Assembly: GCA_002964805.2 (NCBI GenBank)
Contig: PUDQ02000010.1
Coordinates: forward strand, 310,001-374,000
Direction: 5' to 3'
From: Trametes villosa
Lineage: Eukaryota; Basidiomycota; Agaricomycetes; Polyporales; Polyporaceae
Length of the DNA: 64,000 bases
In this document: in pieces, positions 11,324 through 23,784 of the stretch
Layout of the letters: the number at the start of each line of letters is the position of its first letter
How positions within the stretch are numbered: the stretch's first letter is position 1
Notes under the pieces: model-generated
Seen by the model: the letters and a program-made list of their open reading frames with translations, nothing else
Database searches by the model: none
Told to the model about the DNA's origin: nothing
Position numbers and translations under genes: made by a program

Positions 11324-11936
11324 ACACTTGCGAGCACGCAGGACCCCGGCCACGCCGGTAAGAATGCACCGCTGTGTACGTGGCACGTTCGGGGTTTGCG
11401 CGCGCGCTAATGACGTTGCGCTACCATAAGAGGCAGTAACGCACGCTGGGAAAGGGCTGGGAACGTCTGCATTCGCGGAATATTCGAGAAACATATGGAG
11501 GATGTCTGGGGTCCCGTTACTGTTCTGTTCATGCACTCTCTCGAACGCCTGCCACGTCGTACAGCGGTGCCCTGTGATGCTGCATCCGCCGCTGCACCGC
11601 ACGGAGAATCAAGTCAGCATGCGCAGGATTTCACCGATGTACCGAGTCTCCACCCGGGCGAAGGGAAGCAGTCGCGGACACGTAGACGATGCGCGTTGCA
11701 GGATCTGTCACGAAGAGTGAGTAGGCGCTGTATATGTGGAAGCCATCGGTGGTATACGAGCAAAGTAGCATAATGCAACGAACCCCAAGGAGCTACTACT
11801 GATACACGTGAGTGGGGCGGGAGGAATAAATAAGTTACACACAACACTGCAGGAACGGTGAAGTCGTGAGCCGGACTAGAGCAAAACGGAAGCGTGAGCG
11901 AGGCGAGCGAGGGAGAGTGGTCGAGGGAATAAGCGA
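11324..11936. other. Upstream region of BiP / downstream region of NAA30
   Basis: About 600 bp without a recognisable gene. Short open frames at 11495-11773 and 11614-11847 overlap on opposite strands and have no features. Probably BiP upstream regulatory DNA plus the NAA30 3' region. Confidence 0.6.
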
Positions 11937-12748
11937 TCAGCGTGAGGAGACTTCGTCGTCGGAGTCGTAAGGGAGGGAAGGGATGGTGATCATTCGAGGC
12001 GGCGCGAGGAACCGGATCGGCAAGGGTTTGCGTTCGTCCGCGTCCTCTTCCTCGAGTTCAGGGGATGGAACGACGAGCACGAGCCGGAATGCGTCCTTGC
12101 CGTTCAGATAGAACCGATAGAGGCGCTTCTCGCGAATGAACCCGAGAGATTCGTACAGAGAGAGGGCAGCGGAGTTATCGTACTCTGTCTCGAGCACGAC
12201 CTATGAGAACCTCGTCAGTACGCTCGATAACGGTCAGTCGTCCACATTGTTCTACCTCTTCAACGCCATGCTTCTTCATGACTTCGATAGTTCGACGCAC
12301 GAGCGAGCTAGCTAACGCAGGATAAGCAGTCTGCCGTATAGCACCGGGACGAAATGTACACACCTATGCCGCGCTTGCGCCAGTTCTTATGCACGCTCAA
12401 CATGGCGATATAGCCTCTGTTCGTGACATCTCGGTGCATACTCTGTTTGCACACGACCACGCCTACCGGCTCAGAGGACTGGCTCGGATAAGCCTGTGTA
12501 TACCGACAATGTCTCAGTAGTCGTTCACAAGACAAAGGCTCAAGCTTACGAGGAAGGCCAGGTGTGGCCTACGCGTTATGGGGTCAGTACTTGCTAAGCA
12601 CACAGGTCGCAAGACATACTCACCACTGCTGCAGGAAATACCGGTATGTGTAGATAACATACGGCTCACTCAGTTCATGCTGAACGAGTGCCATTATATG
12701 AGGTAATTCAGACTCGCCACTATACTGCCGATATACGATAGAGCCCAT
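11937..12748 (-). CDS. NAA30: N-alpha-acetyltransferase 30, NatC catalytic subunit (Mak3/Naa30)
   Basis: GNAT-fold enzyme that acetylates N-terminal Met of proteins starting Met-Leu/Ile/Phe/Trp, with the NatC auxiliary subunits on the ribosome. About 195 aa in four exons. The N-terminus assembled from the sequence is [18 protein letters not shown], followed by [20 protein letters not shown], a near-invariant Naa30 block; the acetyl-CoA loop is NWRKRGIG followed after an intron by [12 protein letters not shown]; then [19 protein letters not shown] and [12 protein letters not shown]. Start 12748 is used because its frame continues into the conserved block. A longer acidic tail ([11 protein letters not shown]) follows. 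It shares a 161-bp divergent promoter with NUP192. Confidence 0.9.
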
Positions 12749-12909
12749 AGTAAAGACACAAGAGAGACGGAGGGCGGATGGACGAGAGAGGGGGTGCGAG
12801 CGGGGGGATGGTGGTGGGAAGGACGCAAGCGGCGGCAGGCACGAGGTCGCGCGCGTCGGGCGCGTGTTGCGCGTCTTCGCGTCCGGTCCGCACCTTGTCT
12901 CTTCCCTCC
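12749..12909. promoter_or_regulatory. Divergent promoter between NAA30 and NUP192
   Basis: Only 161 bp separate the two start codons, so one short region must drive both genes and hold both 5' UTRs. It has no TATA box at a usual place and is purine-rich on the + strand (GAGAGACGGAGGGCGGATGG). Confidence 0.6.
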
Positions 12910-15900
12910 ATGGCCTCCGTCTCGCGTCTCCGGGCTATCCTACAATCCGCGTTCAGCGCGCGCGGCCTCCCAAATGGCGAGCAGGAGTTCTTCGAGGAGC
13001 TCATGGCGCACAAGCCGCAGCTCGTGAACCTGTACGACGTCGGCCCGCGGAATCCACAAGAGCAACGCGAGCTCGAAACTGGTTCGTACGCGTTTACGCC
13101 CGCTTTTCTGACGCGTCGTTGAAGTCGGTGCAGGGAAGATCGTGATAAATGGACGCTCCGTGGCCGTGAATGCGGACTTTGCAAGACAAGCCGTGTTCAT
13201 CTCGCAGCACCTCGACTGTTCAGAACGCTATGTCGCCGAACTCCTACAACACGTCATGGCGCACAACCCAAATCTTACTCCAGAGCAATATATCGAGGGC
13301 GTTATTCTGGAGTACCACTTACGCCGCCGCGAAACTGCCGATTGCTTGCGCTACATCCTCGAGGCGGCAGAAGCCACAGAACGAGCAGACGCGCCACCGC
13401 TCTGTCACCGAGTAGCTCAGTTCGTCCGGCAACAACTTCTTCAGGGTGGCGGGAGGACAGGAGCAGGACTCTCCTTGGCGATGAAGATCTTCCAGGAGAT
13501 TCACAACGTGGGGAACGCGCTAACCAAGGCGCAAGCAGCGCGACAGAATGCGCGGAGTGACACAGTAGCCCCGAGCCAAGGTGAGTACTCACAACCTTCT
13601 CAGTTACGAGATGTATACAATCCGATACATAGGCGCAAACGCGAACCTGGGCGCCGACATTGTGAACGCGCGCTGCGAGTCGCTAAAGTACGAGCGCCGG
13701 AGGTTAGCCCTCGCGCTATTCTACCTTGGACGCATGGGCCTGCTCTCCTCAAAGGAGATCCCGAAGATTGTCGACTGGCTCAGCGCGAACGCCCGCCATC
13801 CAATGGTGTACTACCTCCTCCCCGTGGTCCTAGCCGCCTTCGACACGGTGGACCCCAACTCGGTCGGCGGGCAGGCGCGGAAGAACCTCTTCGCGGACGG
13901 GAGCCTGGTTGCTGAGATGAAGCGCAAGCTGGACCTGTCGAAGGACTGGGTGGAGCCGGGCCTCAAGGCGACGATACTGCTGAAGTGGACGCTCTTCCTC
14001 ACCTCCATGCGCCGCGCAGACCCTGCGTTGGAGAACACGGACGGATTCAAGTCGGACGAACTGGAGACGCACATTTGGAACGCGGTCCAAGGGGACTGCT
14101 TCACCTACCTGGCGCGCACCCTCACTCTGTTCCAGAAGCGCCTGGCGGCGTACCCTTCAACGTCTTACGCGTCTTCGGTACTCGCGCTAACAGAGCAGGA
14201 CCTCCAGGTCGAGCTGCCGGCGGACGACTTCAAGCCCATCATCTTGGAGGCGCTGGAAGTTCTGGTGCGTTCGCTGATCACGCAGGCGTCGTCTGAGCTG
14301 CGAAAGATCAAGCAACGGCAAGAGGACCTGCTCCTCGCCGGCGCGCGCACGGACAGGTCAAGGGCGTTCCGTTCGTCAATACAGCCTGCGGCGGAAGCGG
14401 ACAAGCCTCCCCCGCGGAACGACATGGCGATGCTCTTCTCGTTCATCGGCATGCTCTACGCTCTGCTTCCCCTCGAGCGCGCTCTTCACTTCTGGGGAGC
14501 CGGCACTGTGATCCCTGGGCTGCGTTCTACGTACACCGAGCATCTGGAGCTTGCGTCGACGAAACTGTACGGCTTCCTGCAGTGGGCTATCTGGTCGACA
14601 CAAGCGCGCGATGTCGACATGTCGATGGCGCTGTATGACATGCTCTCGGGCCTGGCTACAGGTCAGCAGTGCAGCGAGCTTGCTTACAACTACCTTGCGC
14701 GCGGTGGTGGTGAGGTGGTGCCCGGAGCTGCATCGTCATCCGTGCACTACAACACGGGCCCTGCTGTCTCCTGGAGCTCGATCTTCTCGTTGCTGGACTC
14801 GTGGGCATCGGCAGGTGCCCCTCCCCGTGCCAACGGCGCTCCCGGCCAATCTGTGGGCCCTCAGAACCAAGGACTTGCTCCCGGCCAGTCATGGCAAGGC
14901 CAACCACAACAACAGCGCCCGCCCCAGCAAATCCAACTCTCTCAGCAAGACGTCTTGCTCGCCCAGTCCTTCCTCCGCCTTCTCTCCGTCGTCGCCACCC
15001 ATTCCACCACCGCCCGCATCACCATTTCCGGCCACGCCCGCTTCCGCGCCATCCCCACCATGGTCTCTCTCGTCCCTCTCGGCATCCCACTCGAACTCAA
15101 GGGCGCCATCTTTGAGACGCTCTCCGCGTTCTGCGCGCCAGGTGCCGGGGCCCCCGGTGTGGAGATCTGTAGGTCTGTGTGGGCCCTCATGGAGCGGGTG
15201 GAGGTCATCAACGTGCGAGTCGCGCAGGGCGGCAGCGCTCTGCCAGTAGGTCGGGGGGTCGAACTTGAACTGGACGAGGTCGAAGCCGCGTACAGGCTCT
15301 ACCCCTCCACCATTCCCTTCCTAAAGCTCCTCAGCACGCTCATCCACACGCCGAAGCGGATACCTCTGCGAGAGCGTGTCACCGACCCGACGCCCATCGA
15401 CACCATCCCAGAGTCCCTTGGGACGCCATATCGCACGCCGGGCATCGCGCCGTTCGTATCGTTCGTCGTGGACAACGTATTTGCGCGGATACCAGCACGG
15501 GAGTACCTCCGTCCTTCTGACAGGTGGCGGATGAACGACCTGTGCCTCTGCTTCGTCGAGCGCTGTCTTGCGAGCTTCGACCTGGAGTCGCTCGTGACGA
15601 GCATCGAGGAGCTGCAGCCGACACGGGAGGCGGTCATCCAGCTCGCGATTCACCCGGGCTTTGACCTGATGAAGCGGCTGCTCACTTCGTCACCGCTGCA
15701 GGTGTCGATCTTGTCTTACCTCGTCCAGGGGCTGGATGGGTTCGAGAAGGGGCTGGCGGAGGAGGAGCCCTTCTACCGCACCACGATCGTTCGCGTCCTG
15801 AGGATCGTTCATCGGGTCTTGGAGGCGCAGGACATCTTCCTTGACGTGTTCCTCCCCATCCTCTCCGAACTCAACGAGCCCACCCTCACAGGCGAAGTCC

Positions 15901-18900
15901 CCCCTGTCTCCTACTTCATCCGCTTCGACCAAGCCCTCTCCTTCGCCCCCGAATATGTCCCGGCAGTCGCCGCGTACATCTGCTACCCTTCCTACCCCGA
16001 GCTCATGCTGCTCAGCGTCAAGATACTCTCGATCCTTGCCTCGTCAACGGCTCTATCGCAGCTCGCCCTCATCGTCGACCGGAGTAGCGAGTCCGTTCGC
16101 ATTCTCGACGGCTATCTGCGCGCCCTCGATACGCACGTCGTGGAGGACGTAGAGGCTGCGGAAACGACCGCAGAGCAGTCGACGGGAGCTGGAGCTCCTG
16201 ATGTTGAGGGGCAGTCTGACCTGCTCACCCAAGCAATACGCCTGGCGATCCTGGACATGTTCATCCAGAACACGCAGAGCAGCCGCCCCTTCCCAAACGT
16301 CGCGCACTTCCTCCTATTTGGCGGGGCGTCTCCAGACAAGCAGATTCAGGATCCTCACGCGCTGGGTGCGCGGCGTTCGTGCGTCCACTCCATCCTCGAC
16401 CTCCTGAACTTCGGAGTACCGCGCCTGAAGGGGAAGGAGAGCCGGCGAAACCAGCATCACGGGGAGCCGCTGTTCGTCTCGCTCCCGGCTTTCGCGGAGC
16501 GTTGCTACAACGTCGTCTTCCAGCTCTGCCAGCACCCACGCACGTCGGAGCCCACGATGCGCTACCTCCGGACACGGGAGGACTTCTTCGCGCGCCACCT
16601 TGCGGCCATCCCGTTCAAGGTCCCGGTCACCGAGCAGCAGCCTGCCATTGAGGTCATCTACGGCGACGGGTCGCGCATCATCACTACGGTGACGACGCTG
16701 GCCTCGTTCCTGAAGCTGCGCTCATGGATCCTCGACCTCGTCGCGCTCGACCTGCACGTGCTCACGAACCGCGGCCACCAGAAGAGCGTGTCGGAGCTCC
16801 TGGAGCTCATGTTCGGCAACGAGGAGGACTACCTCGAGGACGGGACGGATAACTGGGAGACGGAGGTGTTCAAGCCCTTCCACGAGGTCGGCCAGTCGCA
16901 CCTCAGGATGATCGAGCTCGTGCAGTCGCTTGACTTCGACTGGTCGGATAGCCTGCTCGTTACGCCCCACGAGATCAACTTCCTCGCCCAGCTCAACCTG
17001 CAGTCGTGCGTCCGCGTAGACGAGTCCGGCTGCGAGATCGTGGACCGCACCGCTCTTTTGTCGCTGTTGACGCTCGCGAAGAGGACGCTGCACTTACAGG
17101 GCCGCATCACCACGAAGGCACACGTGGATGCCCTGGAGGCGGAGACGAGCTACATCCTAGAAAGCTGTGCTATCGAGAACCACCGGCGGAAGATCCGTTA
17201 CGCTGCTGCGACCGGATACGAGGCCTGGCGCAGGCTGCTCGACATGGCGCTGATGAAGTGCTTCGACCGACTGCCGTTCGACCGCCGCGAGAACATGCTC
17301 TTCGATCTCCTACACGTCCTACCCAACTCCCTACACTCCGCGAACGTCCAGGAATCCACGGCCGTGCTGCTCTCGGAGACGATCTTGTCGACGATCACGA
17401 AGCTCCGCGAGGACAGGCGCCACCAAGTCCTCCTGCAGTCTGCAGGGGGTGACGCAGATGCCGGCGCGCTGCCCGCAGAACGGCTCAACGTTCTGCTCCG
17501 GAGCATTCTGGAGTGCATTGTCGACAATAACCGCCTCGAGCTCGTTCGGGGCAACTTATACGCCGCACTCGTCAACTATCTCCACCTCGTCCTACACGAC
17601 GAAGGCGGAGAGGGCCCGAGCGACGAAGCCTTCCCGAGCCTCACGTCATCACTATCCGTAGCAGCCAGCCGCGACGACCTCGTGTTCAGCGACAGCATGT
17701 CTCTTGTGTCGGTGACAAGCCAGCTTGGGCGGCAGCCGAGCCAGGCGGCAGGCCTCATCGCCACCAGCATCTCGATCCTCAAGCCGTCTATCGAGCGCTT
17801 GGTCGCGACCGTGTCGCGCGACGCGATCGACGGCACGGAGGTGTGGAAGACTGTTGCGTTTATGCTGCTCGATTCGTTGGTACGGCTGTCGCGCTGGGAG
17901 AAGCACTCGTCGCCCCTCGTTGCGCTCACGAGGCAAGGGTTCTTGGGAGGGTTCGTGCGTGGGCTGAAGGAGTCCGACCTGATGTTGCAGGCTGTCCTCA
18001 AACCTGATCCCGGTAAGTCGAGGTACTAGTACATATTACCTGTGATGACACTGAGCGCCGGTTTAGATGACCTGAACCCGCTCTACGTATACGAGGCGAA
18101 GATGTCGCTGTTGATTCGGATGGCGCAGTCTAGGCAGGGTGCAGAGAGGCTTCTGGAGGCGCGCACACTCCCTATCTTGGCGGACTGTGACTACCTCGAC
18201 GCAAGGCCAGAAGCCGACCAGGCGTTCCTAGGTATATTGCGCCATAGATCCGTCCTTCCGAGCTGACATTAAAATTTGGTTGTCTTAGACCGAGACAGTT
18301 TCTTGCCTTCTGCAGTGCAACGCTACCACCAGCTCTTCCTACCGGCGTTGCAGCTCGTCAGCGGGATGCTCATCACGCTCGGCCCCAAGCACACGACTGC
18401 AGCCAACCACGTATGTTTATCGCATCGACCCAAGTCAGCCGTATGTTAACCCTTCACGCTAGGCTTTGCAATTCTTGAGCGCTCACAGGGATACCGCCGT
18501 GATCCTGTTGAAGGGCGAGGTGGACGAGCTGTCGCTATCAGTCCTAGAAGAGATTCGCTTGCTGGTTTCGCTATGCAACAATGTCGTGCACCTCGTCCCG
18601 AAAACCGAGCTTGTAGGTCCTTTCAGCCGCGCCTCACTTCCCAGTACGCTGATCTGTTCTCTCAGCTCTCGAACTCTGGCTTCGGCACGTTGCACGGCGC
18701 GATATCCGGCCTTGCGGCGAAGTGCTTGGGCGACCGCCACTGGACCGAGAGTGTCAAGCCCCAGACCGATGCCGAGTTGGCCGACGCGAGCGCACCCTCA
18801 CTCGGTATGTTACGTCTCTCTCACTCATACCAGGACACGTTCTGAACTTGTCCGTCTACAGAGTACGGGCCGGAGTCGAAGTTCCGCGTCAGGGTGCATC

Positions 18901-19904
18901 TGAAGGGCGAGCTGCTCAAGAACGTCGTGATCTCGTACCTCGGCGTCGCGAGCGACTTCACCGAGGCGGACTTCACGCTCGTCATCTCGCCCGCGATCAC
19001 AACGCCGAAGCACGAGGAGCGTTCTGCGCGGTTCATCGGTATGCCGTCCCCGTCGCCCGTCAGGTAGTGAGAGGCTAATATTTGGTTGCGTTACAGCGAC
19101 GGTCCCAACGATCGGCGACGCCATCGAGGCGTTGGACGACCTATGCGAGGACCTCACGAACGCACTCAAGCGGATCGCGGATCTCTCTGCAGAGATCGCG
19201 TCGAAGGAGCACATCCGGGTGGACAACATGCAGGAGGTAACTGCGGCGCTCAGCATTCTAATTCATACCGTTGCTCACTCTATTATGACGCGTACCAGGT
19301 TGTGCAGATCTCCGACCCAAGCCTGCTCGAGAACCTCGACATCCGCCAAAAGCAGTCCCTCATCAGCCGCGAGATCTCGCGCTGGCGATCCGACATCAAG
19401 CGGCGCGCGCAGACGATCCTCAGTGCGTCGCTCCCTGCCTCCGCGCCCGCTTACACTTGACTGACCGCCCGCTGCTGGTCACATGTAGACTCGCTCGAGA
19501 TGCTCCTGCTGCTGCTCTGGCGGCACCTCGTGTTCTACTCCGAGGGCCGGCACGTGAACAATCCAGACCTGAAGGGCTCGATCGCGCACACGATGCGCTT
19601 CGCGTCCTCGCCCGACGTCGACACGCTCCGCGCGGAGGCGCAGCGCCGCCTCGCGCGCCCGCTGAAGGCGCTCGAAGCACTCGACCTGGTGAGCACCCCC
19701 CCTTTCCCTGCTCCTCAGACATGTCATTGTGAGTGTGCGATTACTGACTGGGCTGTGTAGACGGAGGAGTCGGTGGGCGGCGAGTGGCGCTCGTACGACA
19801 GCTACCGGACGATCATGGTGCGCCGGCTTGCGGACGCGGTCGGGCTCGAGGAGGACGCCGACGCGCGGGAGACGGACCAAAATGGGCTGTTGCTAGCCCT
19901 CTGA
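12910..19904 (+). CDS. NUP192: Nucleoporin Nup192/Nup205, inner-ring scaffold
   Basis: Very large alpha-solenoid of the inner ring of the nuclear pore complex. Exon 1 is 12910-13081 (MASVSRLRAILQSAF), exon 2 13134-13580, and exon 3 the giant 13633-18012; about eight further exons run to the stop at 19902-19904, for roughly 2,100 aa. The 13633 acceptor keeps the frame with a 52-nt intron and joins to DIVNARCESLKYERRRLALA. Family blocks: IPKIVDWLSANARHPMVYYL, GFGTLHGAISGLAAKCLGDR, ISREISRWRSDIKRRAQTIL and the C-terminal LEMLLLLLWRHLVFY. A Gln/Pro/Gly-rich linker (about 14815-14945) interrupts the helical repeats. No frame break. ATGs upstream of 12910 are not conserved-looking. Confidence 0.93.
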
Positions 19905-20154
19905 TGACCGACGTACCCTCACTCCAGGCGTTGGCCTGCGCTTTCCGTCCGCGTGGCGCGGTGGGTGGGGTGTACAGGTTCCCAATTTGTATAGGTATCG
20001 TTTACGACCGCAATGAGTGTATAATAAGTTACCTGTAGGGAGGAGCTGAGCGTCGCGCCTCGGATGTTAGTGAACGAGTACGAACTGGGCCCGGGCGGAA
20101 GACAAGGAATAAGCAAGGAGCAGGGTATCAAAAATACAGGGACGAGGGAGTGTG
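19905..20154. other. Convergent 3' region between NUP192 and the SFT2 gene
   Basis: About 250 bp holding both 3' UTRs. Nothing else is seen. Confidence 0.6.
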
Positions 20155-21114
20155 CTAGAAGGGGAGTAGGCTGCCTGCGCCGCGCAGTGCCATCTGGCCG
20201 CCGAACCGCAGCGTCTGCGTGCCGCCGGGGAAGTACGCGGCTATGTATGAGAGGAGCGCAAGGACCTATGCCGCGTATGTCAGTGTCTTGCCCAAGCAAA
20301 GCTGCGCGGTGATGGAACGCATCATACCTGGACGATGGCGCATATGAGGGACCCGAGATACGAGTGCGGCTATCCGGGAAGCGTATTCAGATATTGCGGG
20401 TGTGGTGGAAGGCGAGACCGTGCCTACCCCCAGAGAGAAATACAGTGTGAGGCCCAAGCTCGCTAGGTATGCGCAAGAGAACGGTAGCCGCTCTTTCGAG
20501 AAGAGGTGCTTGAGGTGATTTAGGGGACCGATGAGGACGGCGAACCTGCGGGAAACAAAAGCTCAGCTAGTTCATGTAAGTATATAGGTTGGGACAGACG
20601 TACCCAAACATCACCAGCAAGCTCCCCAAACTGGGAGGAATACCGACTATTAGCATGCTACGAGGCTCGATCCTGCACATCTTCGTACCTGAAGGAGAGC
20701 GCGAACTTCGCCGGGCGTAGCGCGATCCATGGTAGCGTCAGAAACGCAACGAAGAAACACACGGCCGCGCCGATGAGACACGCTCCGAAACCCAGTAACC
20801 TACGCAGAGCCGTGCGCGTCAGCACTCCAACGTGCTCGGATCTGCTCCCCCGGACGCCGCGCGTCTTCGAGCAGCAGCAACAGTAGCATGCAGACGCACC
20901 TCTCCCATCTCGAGAGCGCAAAGTAGGCCTCCTCCTCGTTCGACCGCTCGCTCGAGCGCAGCGGCACGTAGCCGTTTCCTATGGCGTTGTAGAAGCGCGA
21001 GAAGGGGTTCGCGCTCGCGGTCGGGGCGCTCTGCGAATCGTCGTTGTTGCCGCGCGCCCAGCGGAAACCCGCGAGGTTGTCTCGGAAGTTCTGTTCTGTT
21101 GACTGCGCTGGCAT
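20155..21114 (-). CDS. SFT2: Sft2-domain vesicle transport protein (Golgi, four TM helices)
   Basis: Small tetraspanning membrane protein of the SFT2 family, which supports retrograde endosome-to-Golgi vesicle fusion. The cytosolic N-terminus is MPAQSTEQNFRDNLAGFRWA... with NPFSRFYNAIGNGYVPLRSS; then TM1 in LLGFGACLIGAAVCFFVAFL and the hallmark LRPAKFALSF, TM2 with IPPSLGSLLVMFG and FAVLIGPLNHLKHLFSKERL, TM3 FSCAYLASLGLTLYFSL, and TM4 in SYLGSLICAIVQVLALLSYI with AAYFPGG; the end is LRGAGSLLPF. About six exons. ATG 21114 is preferred over upstream in-frame ATGs because it begins the family-like N-terminus. Confidence 0.85.
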
Positions 21115-21576
21115 TGTGCAGGAAGGGCCGAGTATGAGGAGGAGGACGAGCTGGGAGGTGGTGGGGACGGTGCAAGGGTGTGAGACGTCAATCACCCCCA
21201 GGCGCTCGCCTGCGCAGGTCCCGGTAGTCCGGGCCGTTGGTGCCTCGGTAGCCATTTTGGGCGATACATTCATTCCAGCTTGACCGCTACGCTTCCGACT
21301 AAAGTGTACGACCTGCACTAGTATGATCTAATAGGCCGGGGAGGCCGTTTTTCTTACGCCTCGATATACTACCACAGCAGTGCTCCAACATAAATACGTA
21401 CCTAACGCGACCAGGTCATCTCTCAAATTAAGTAACTGGCATCATGCTCATCCTCCGGAAAGTCAAGCTAGTACATGTACAACAACCGAACGAATGAGAT
21501 GATATCTCCAGGCACAGAACATTGGTACTGATCGTTGAGCGACGGGACACTCTCCTCCCAGCATGGATAGCCCGCA
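21115..21576. other. Intergenic, SFT2 gene to F-box gene 1
   Basis: About 460 bp with no recognisable gene; SFT2 promoter side and the F-box gene 3' side. Nothing else is seen. Confidence 0.6.
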
Positions 21577-23453
21577 TCACCCATCGGACTCCGGGGAGAA
21601 TGAGCGGCGCGCCCTCTGGCATGCCAACCAACTCTCAAATGTTGCCTTCCACGACGATGCGACCACCGTCAAATCATCCCGCCAGTTCAGTGGCCAAGTA
21701 CCGTCATCCTCACGTACCACGACCGCGGAAGGAGGCTCAAACTGCACCATGCTTGGAAACAAGAGGTCCAGAAACTCGGCGAACCTGACAGGGTCCGCCA
21801 CGGGCTTTCTCGTGGTCGCCGCTCTCAACTCCCGCAGCGGATGGTCATGAGTAGGTGCCCTCGCGAGTGTCGGGATAGGCCCACCCTCCAGCTCTTCCAA
21901 CGACGCCATCTCGAGCTTTGGGCAGTGTGTTGCGAGGTGGAGCAGCGCAAGTGGAGATACTTCGCTTCTAACGACACAGTTGAGGGTCAGAAAGCGGAGA
22001 TGCGGCAAGCCGCGCGCGAGGGCCAGCACGTCGTCATCGGTCAGGTATAGGCGGACAGCGGATCGGAATTTGAGCTCGAGTCCCTCGATGCACGACCACG
22101 GAGGTGCAGTTGAAGGGAAGACGGCCAAGAGGGACGACTCTTCCGGAATAGCGGGCTGGGATATAGTACCCTCGTCGGCCCAGCCTGCCAAGTAGCGTTC
22201 ACTGCGCCCGATGGTGAAGGTCCGCAGAGCGCCAGAGAAACAAGGCGAGACCATGTCATGGATGTGAGAGAGCTGTATGTTGTCTAGGCCATCCGCGACG
22301 TATGCGACAAGAGTGGTGAGTGTGGGCGCACGTAGACACCGTATGAAGCCAAAGATGCTACCAGATGGCCCCGTGAGAGTGAGGCACGCGAGGTCGGGCC
22401 CGATCACGGGAACGTTCAACGACCAGTCCTCTTGGGACCCTCCGATGTCGATAGTTAAATCCCGGAGAGGCAGTGCGGCTAGCAGAGCACGTAGAAGCGG
22501 CGGTTCGAAAGCAGTAGCGCGGGTCCAGGAGGAGGGAGAAGCACTGAAGGCATGAAGTTGGCGGAAGAGAAGCAGCTGGGGTAGCAATGTTGCTCCCTTG
22601 GTGAAGTATAAGCCGCTGATGTGCAGGGTGCGTAGGCGTGGGCATCGTTCAGCGACGACGGGAAGAGCGTTCTCCGTCGCCCTCACATCGTCCTCGTCGG
22701 GCTCCGGGTCCTCGTCGGGCTCCGGGTCCTCGTCGGGCTCCGAGTCCTCGTCGGGCTCCGGGTCCTCGTCGGACTGCACATCGAACTCTTCGTGATCTTC
22801 ATCGGAGCCCCTCTGGTACCTGTACCGAAGCTCGAGTGTCTCCAGCGCTGGAGGGGCCAGGAGCGCGAGGAGGTCCGGGCCGCACGTCTTATCCTGCACC
22901 CATGGTAGTAGCTCCTGCAGGGAAGGGAGGAAGGTCCTACCACCGTTGTGGTGGACCAGGGCGCGGCATAGCCTCTGTTGGTTGTACGAGAACTTGAGAT
23001 AGCAGTAGACTGTCTTCACGCGCACACTGCAACGCAAGAAAGCCTCCCACCGGATGGGGTCGAGAAAGAGCTGTTCTTCGAGTATCTGCAGGCGTCTTAG
23101 TGAGCTAAGACCACGAGAGCTATTTGTGATAGACCGCCCTCGAGCGGTCAACTTCCTCAGAGGTCTGTACTCACCTCAGCAAGATAGGAAGAGTTAACCA
23201 CGCCACCCGCCGCCTATATACTGGCAGTGATGGGGCGCATGATCTGCCACAGTGCCCACAGTCCGTGCATGCGCGCCCAAAGGACGCGGTTGGCCGGCTC
23301 GTAGAATGACCTGCACACGCGCGCGCACTTGGCGCAGGTATTTCGCTCATCCTCGTTCCAGACGGGGGCCATCGTCTCGAATACCATATTCACGATGTCG
23401 TCGCATTGTAAAGCACGGTGCGTGGCGGAAAGATCAGGGGGCGTGGATTCCAT
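21577..23453 (-). CDS. F-box/LRR-like protein 1 with acidic repeat
   Basis: Basidiomycete F-box-type protein, the substrate adaptor of SCF ubiquitin ligases. The start (ATG 23453) gives an F-box-like segment, HRALQCDDIVNMVFETM...CAKCARVCRSFYEPANRVLWA, followed by an intron, then a 1.5-kb exon 21577-23085 beginning ILEEQLFLDPIRWEAFLRC and carrying irregular leucine-rich repeats (LRTLHISGLYF, LRFLTLNCVV, KLEMASLEELEGG). An acidic hexapeptide repeat (PEPDED) sits near residue 190. The first splice junction is uncertain: the exon 1 frame closes at 23214-23216, and phases work only with a weak acceptor. A paralogue lies at 60270-62184. The substrate is unknown. Confidence 0.75.
22691..22772. repeat. 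18-bp coding minisatellite, about 4.5 copies
   Basis: The unit TCCTCGTCGGGCTCCGGG is repeated at 22691, 22709, 22727 and 22745, with a partial copy at 22763. One copy has a single change (GGG to GAG). It encodes the acidic PEPDED repeat on the - strand. In-frame 18-bp units allow length change without frameshift. Confidence 0.9.
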
Positions 23454-23784
23454 CGTGTCGTGCAGAAGGTGGAGGATGGCAGGTAAACGTGCGGCTAGCT
23501 AGGCGCCGCTGAGAAGTTTGCACATGGCGCCAAAGGTAGCGTCTGTGAAATGGATTTAGTGAGTCGTAATTCCAGGACTGCGCCGTGCGGAACGTGGTAC
23601 CTATAATCCACTACGTGCCTGGAGGACAACCAAAGTGCTTGCGATTTTCAACACTGATCATCACACCTTCACTCGAACGCTCATCGGCGGACAAGGTTAC
23701 TTGCGCATCTACATACAGTTTCGATACATCCTTGGCTATCCTGAGTACCATCTTACAAGGCGTGACGGTGCAGCAGCCAGCTGC
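23454..23784. other. Intergenic, F-box gene 1 to DUF6533 gene
   Basis: About 330 bp; probable F-box 1 promoter. No recognisable feature. Confidence 0.55.

Noticed and set aside
11937..12748. Start of Naa30 at the first ATG of the 12308-12535 open frame
   Set aside because: Two upstream exons with strongly conserved Naa30 sequence join in phase, so the start is 12748.
23214..23453. Possible frameshift at the end of exon 1 of F-box gene 1
   Set aside because: The stop after PITASI can be removed by an intron with a GTATAT donor and a weak acceptor that restores phase, so a true frameshift is not required.
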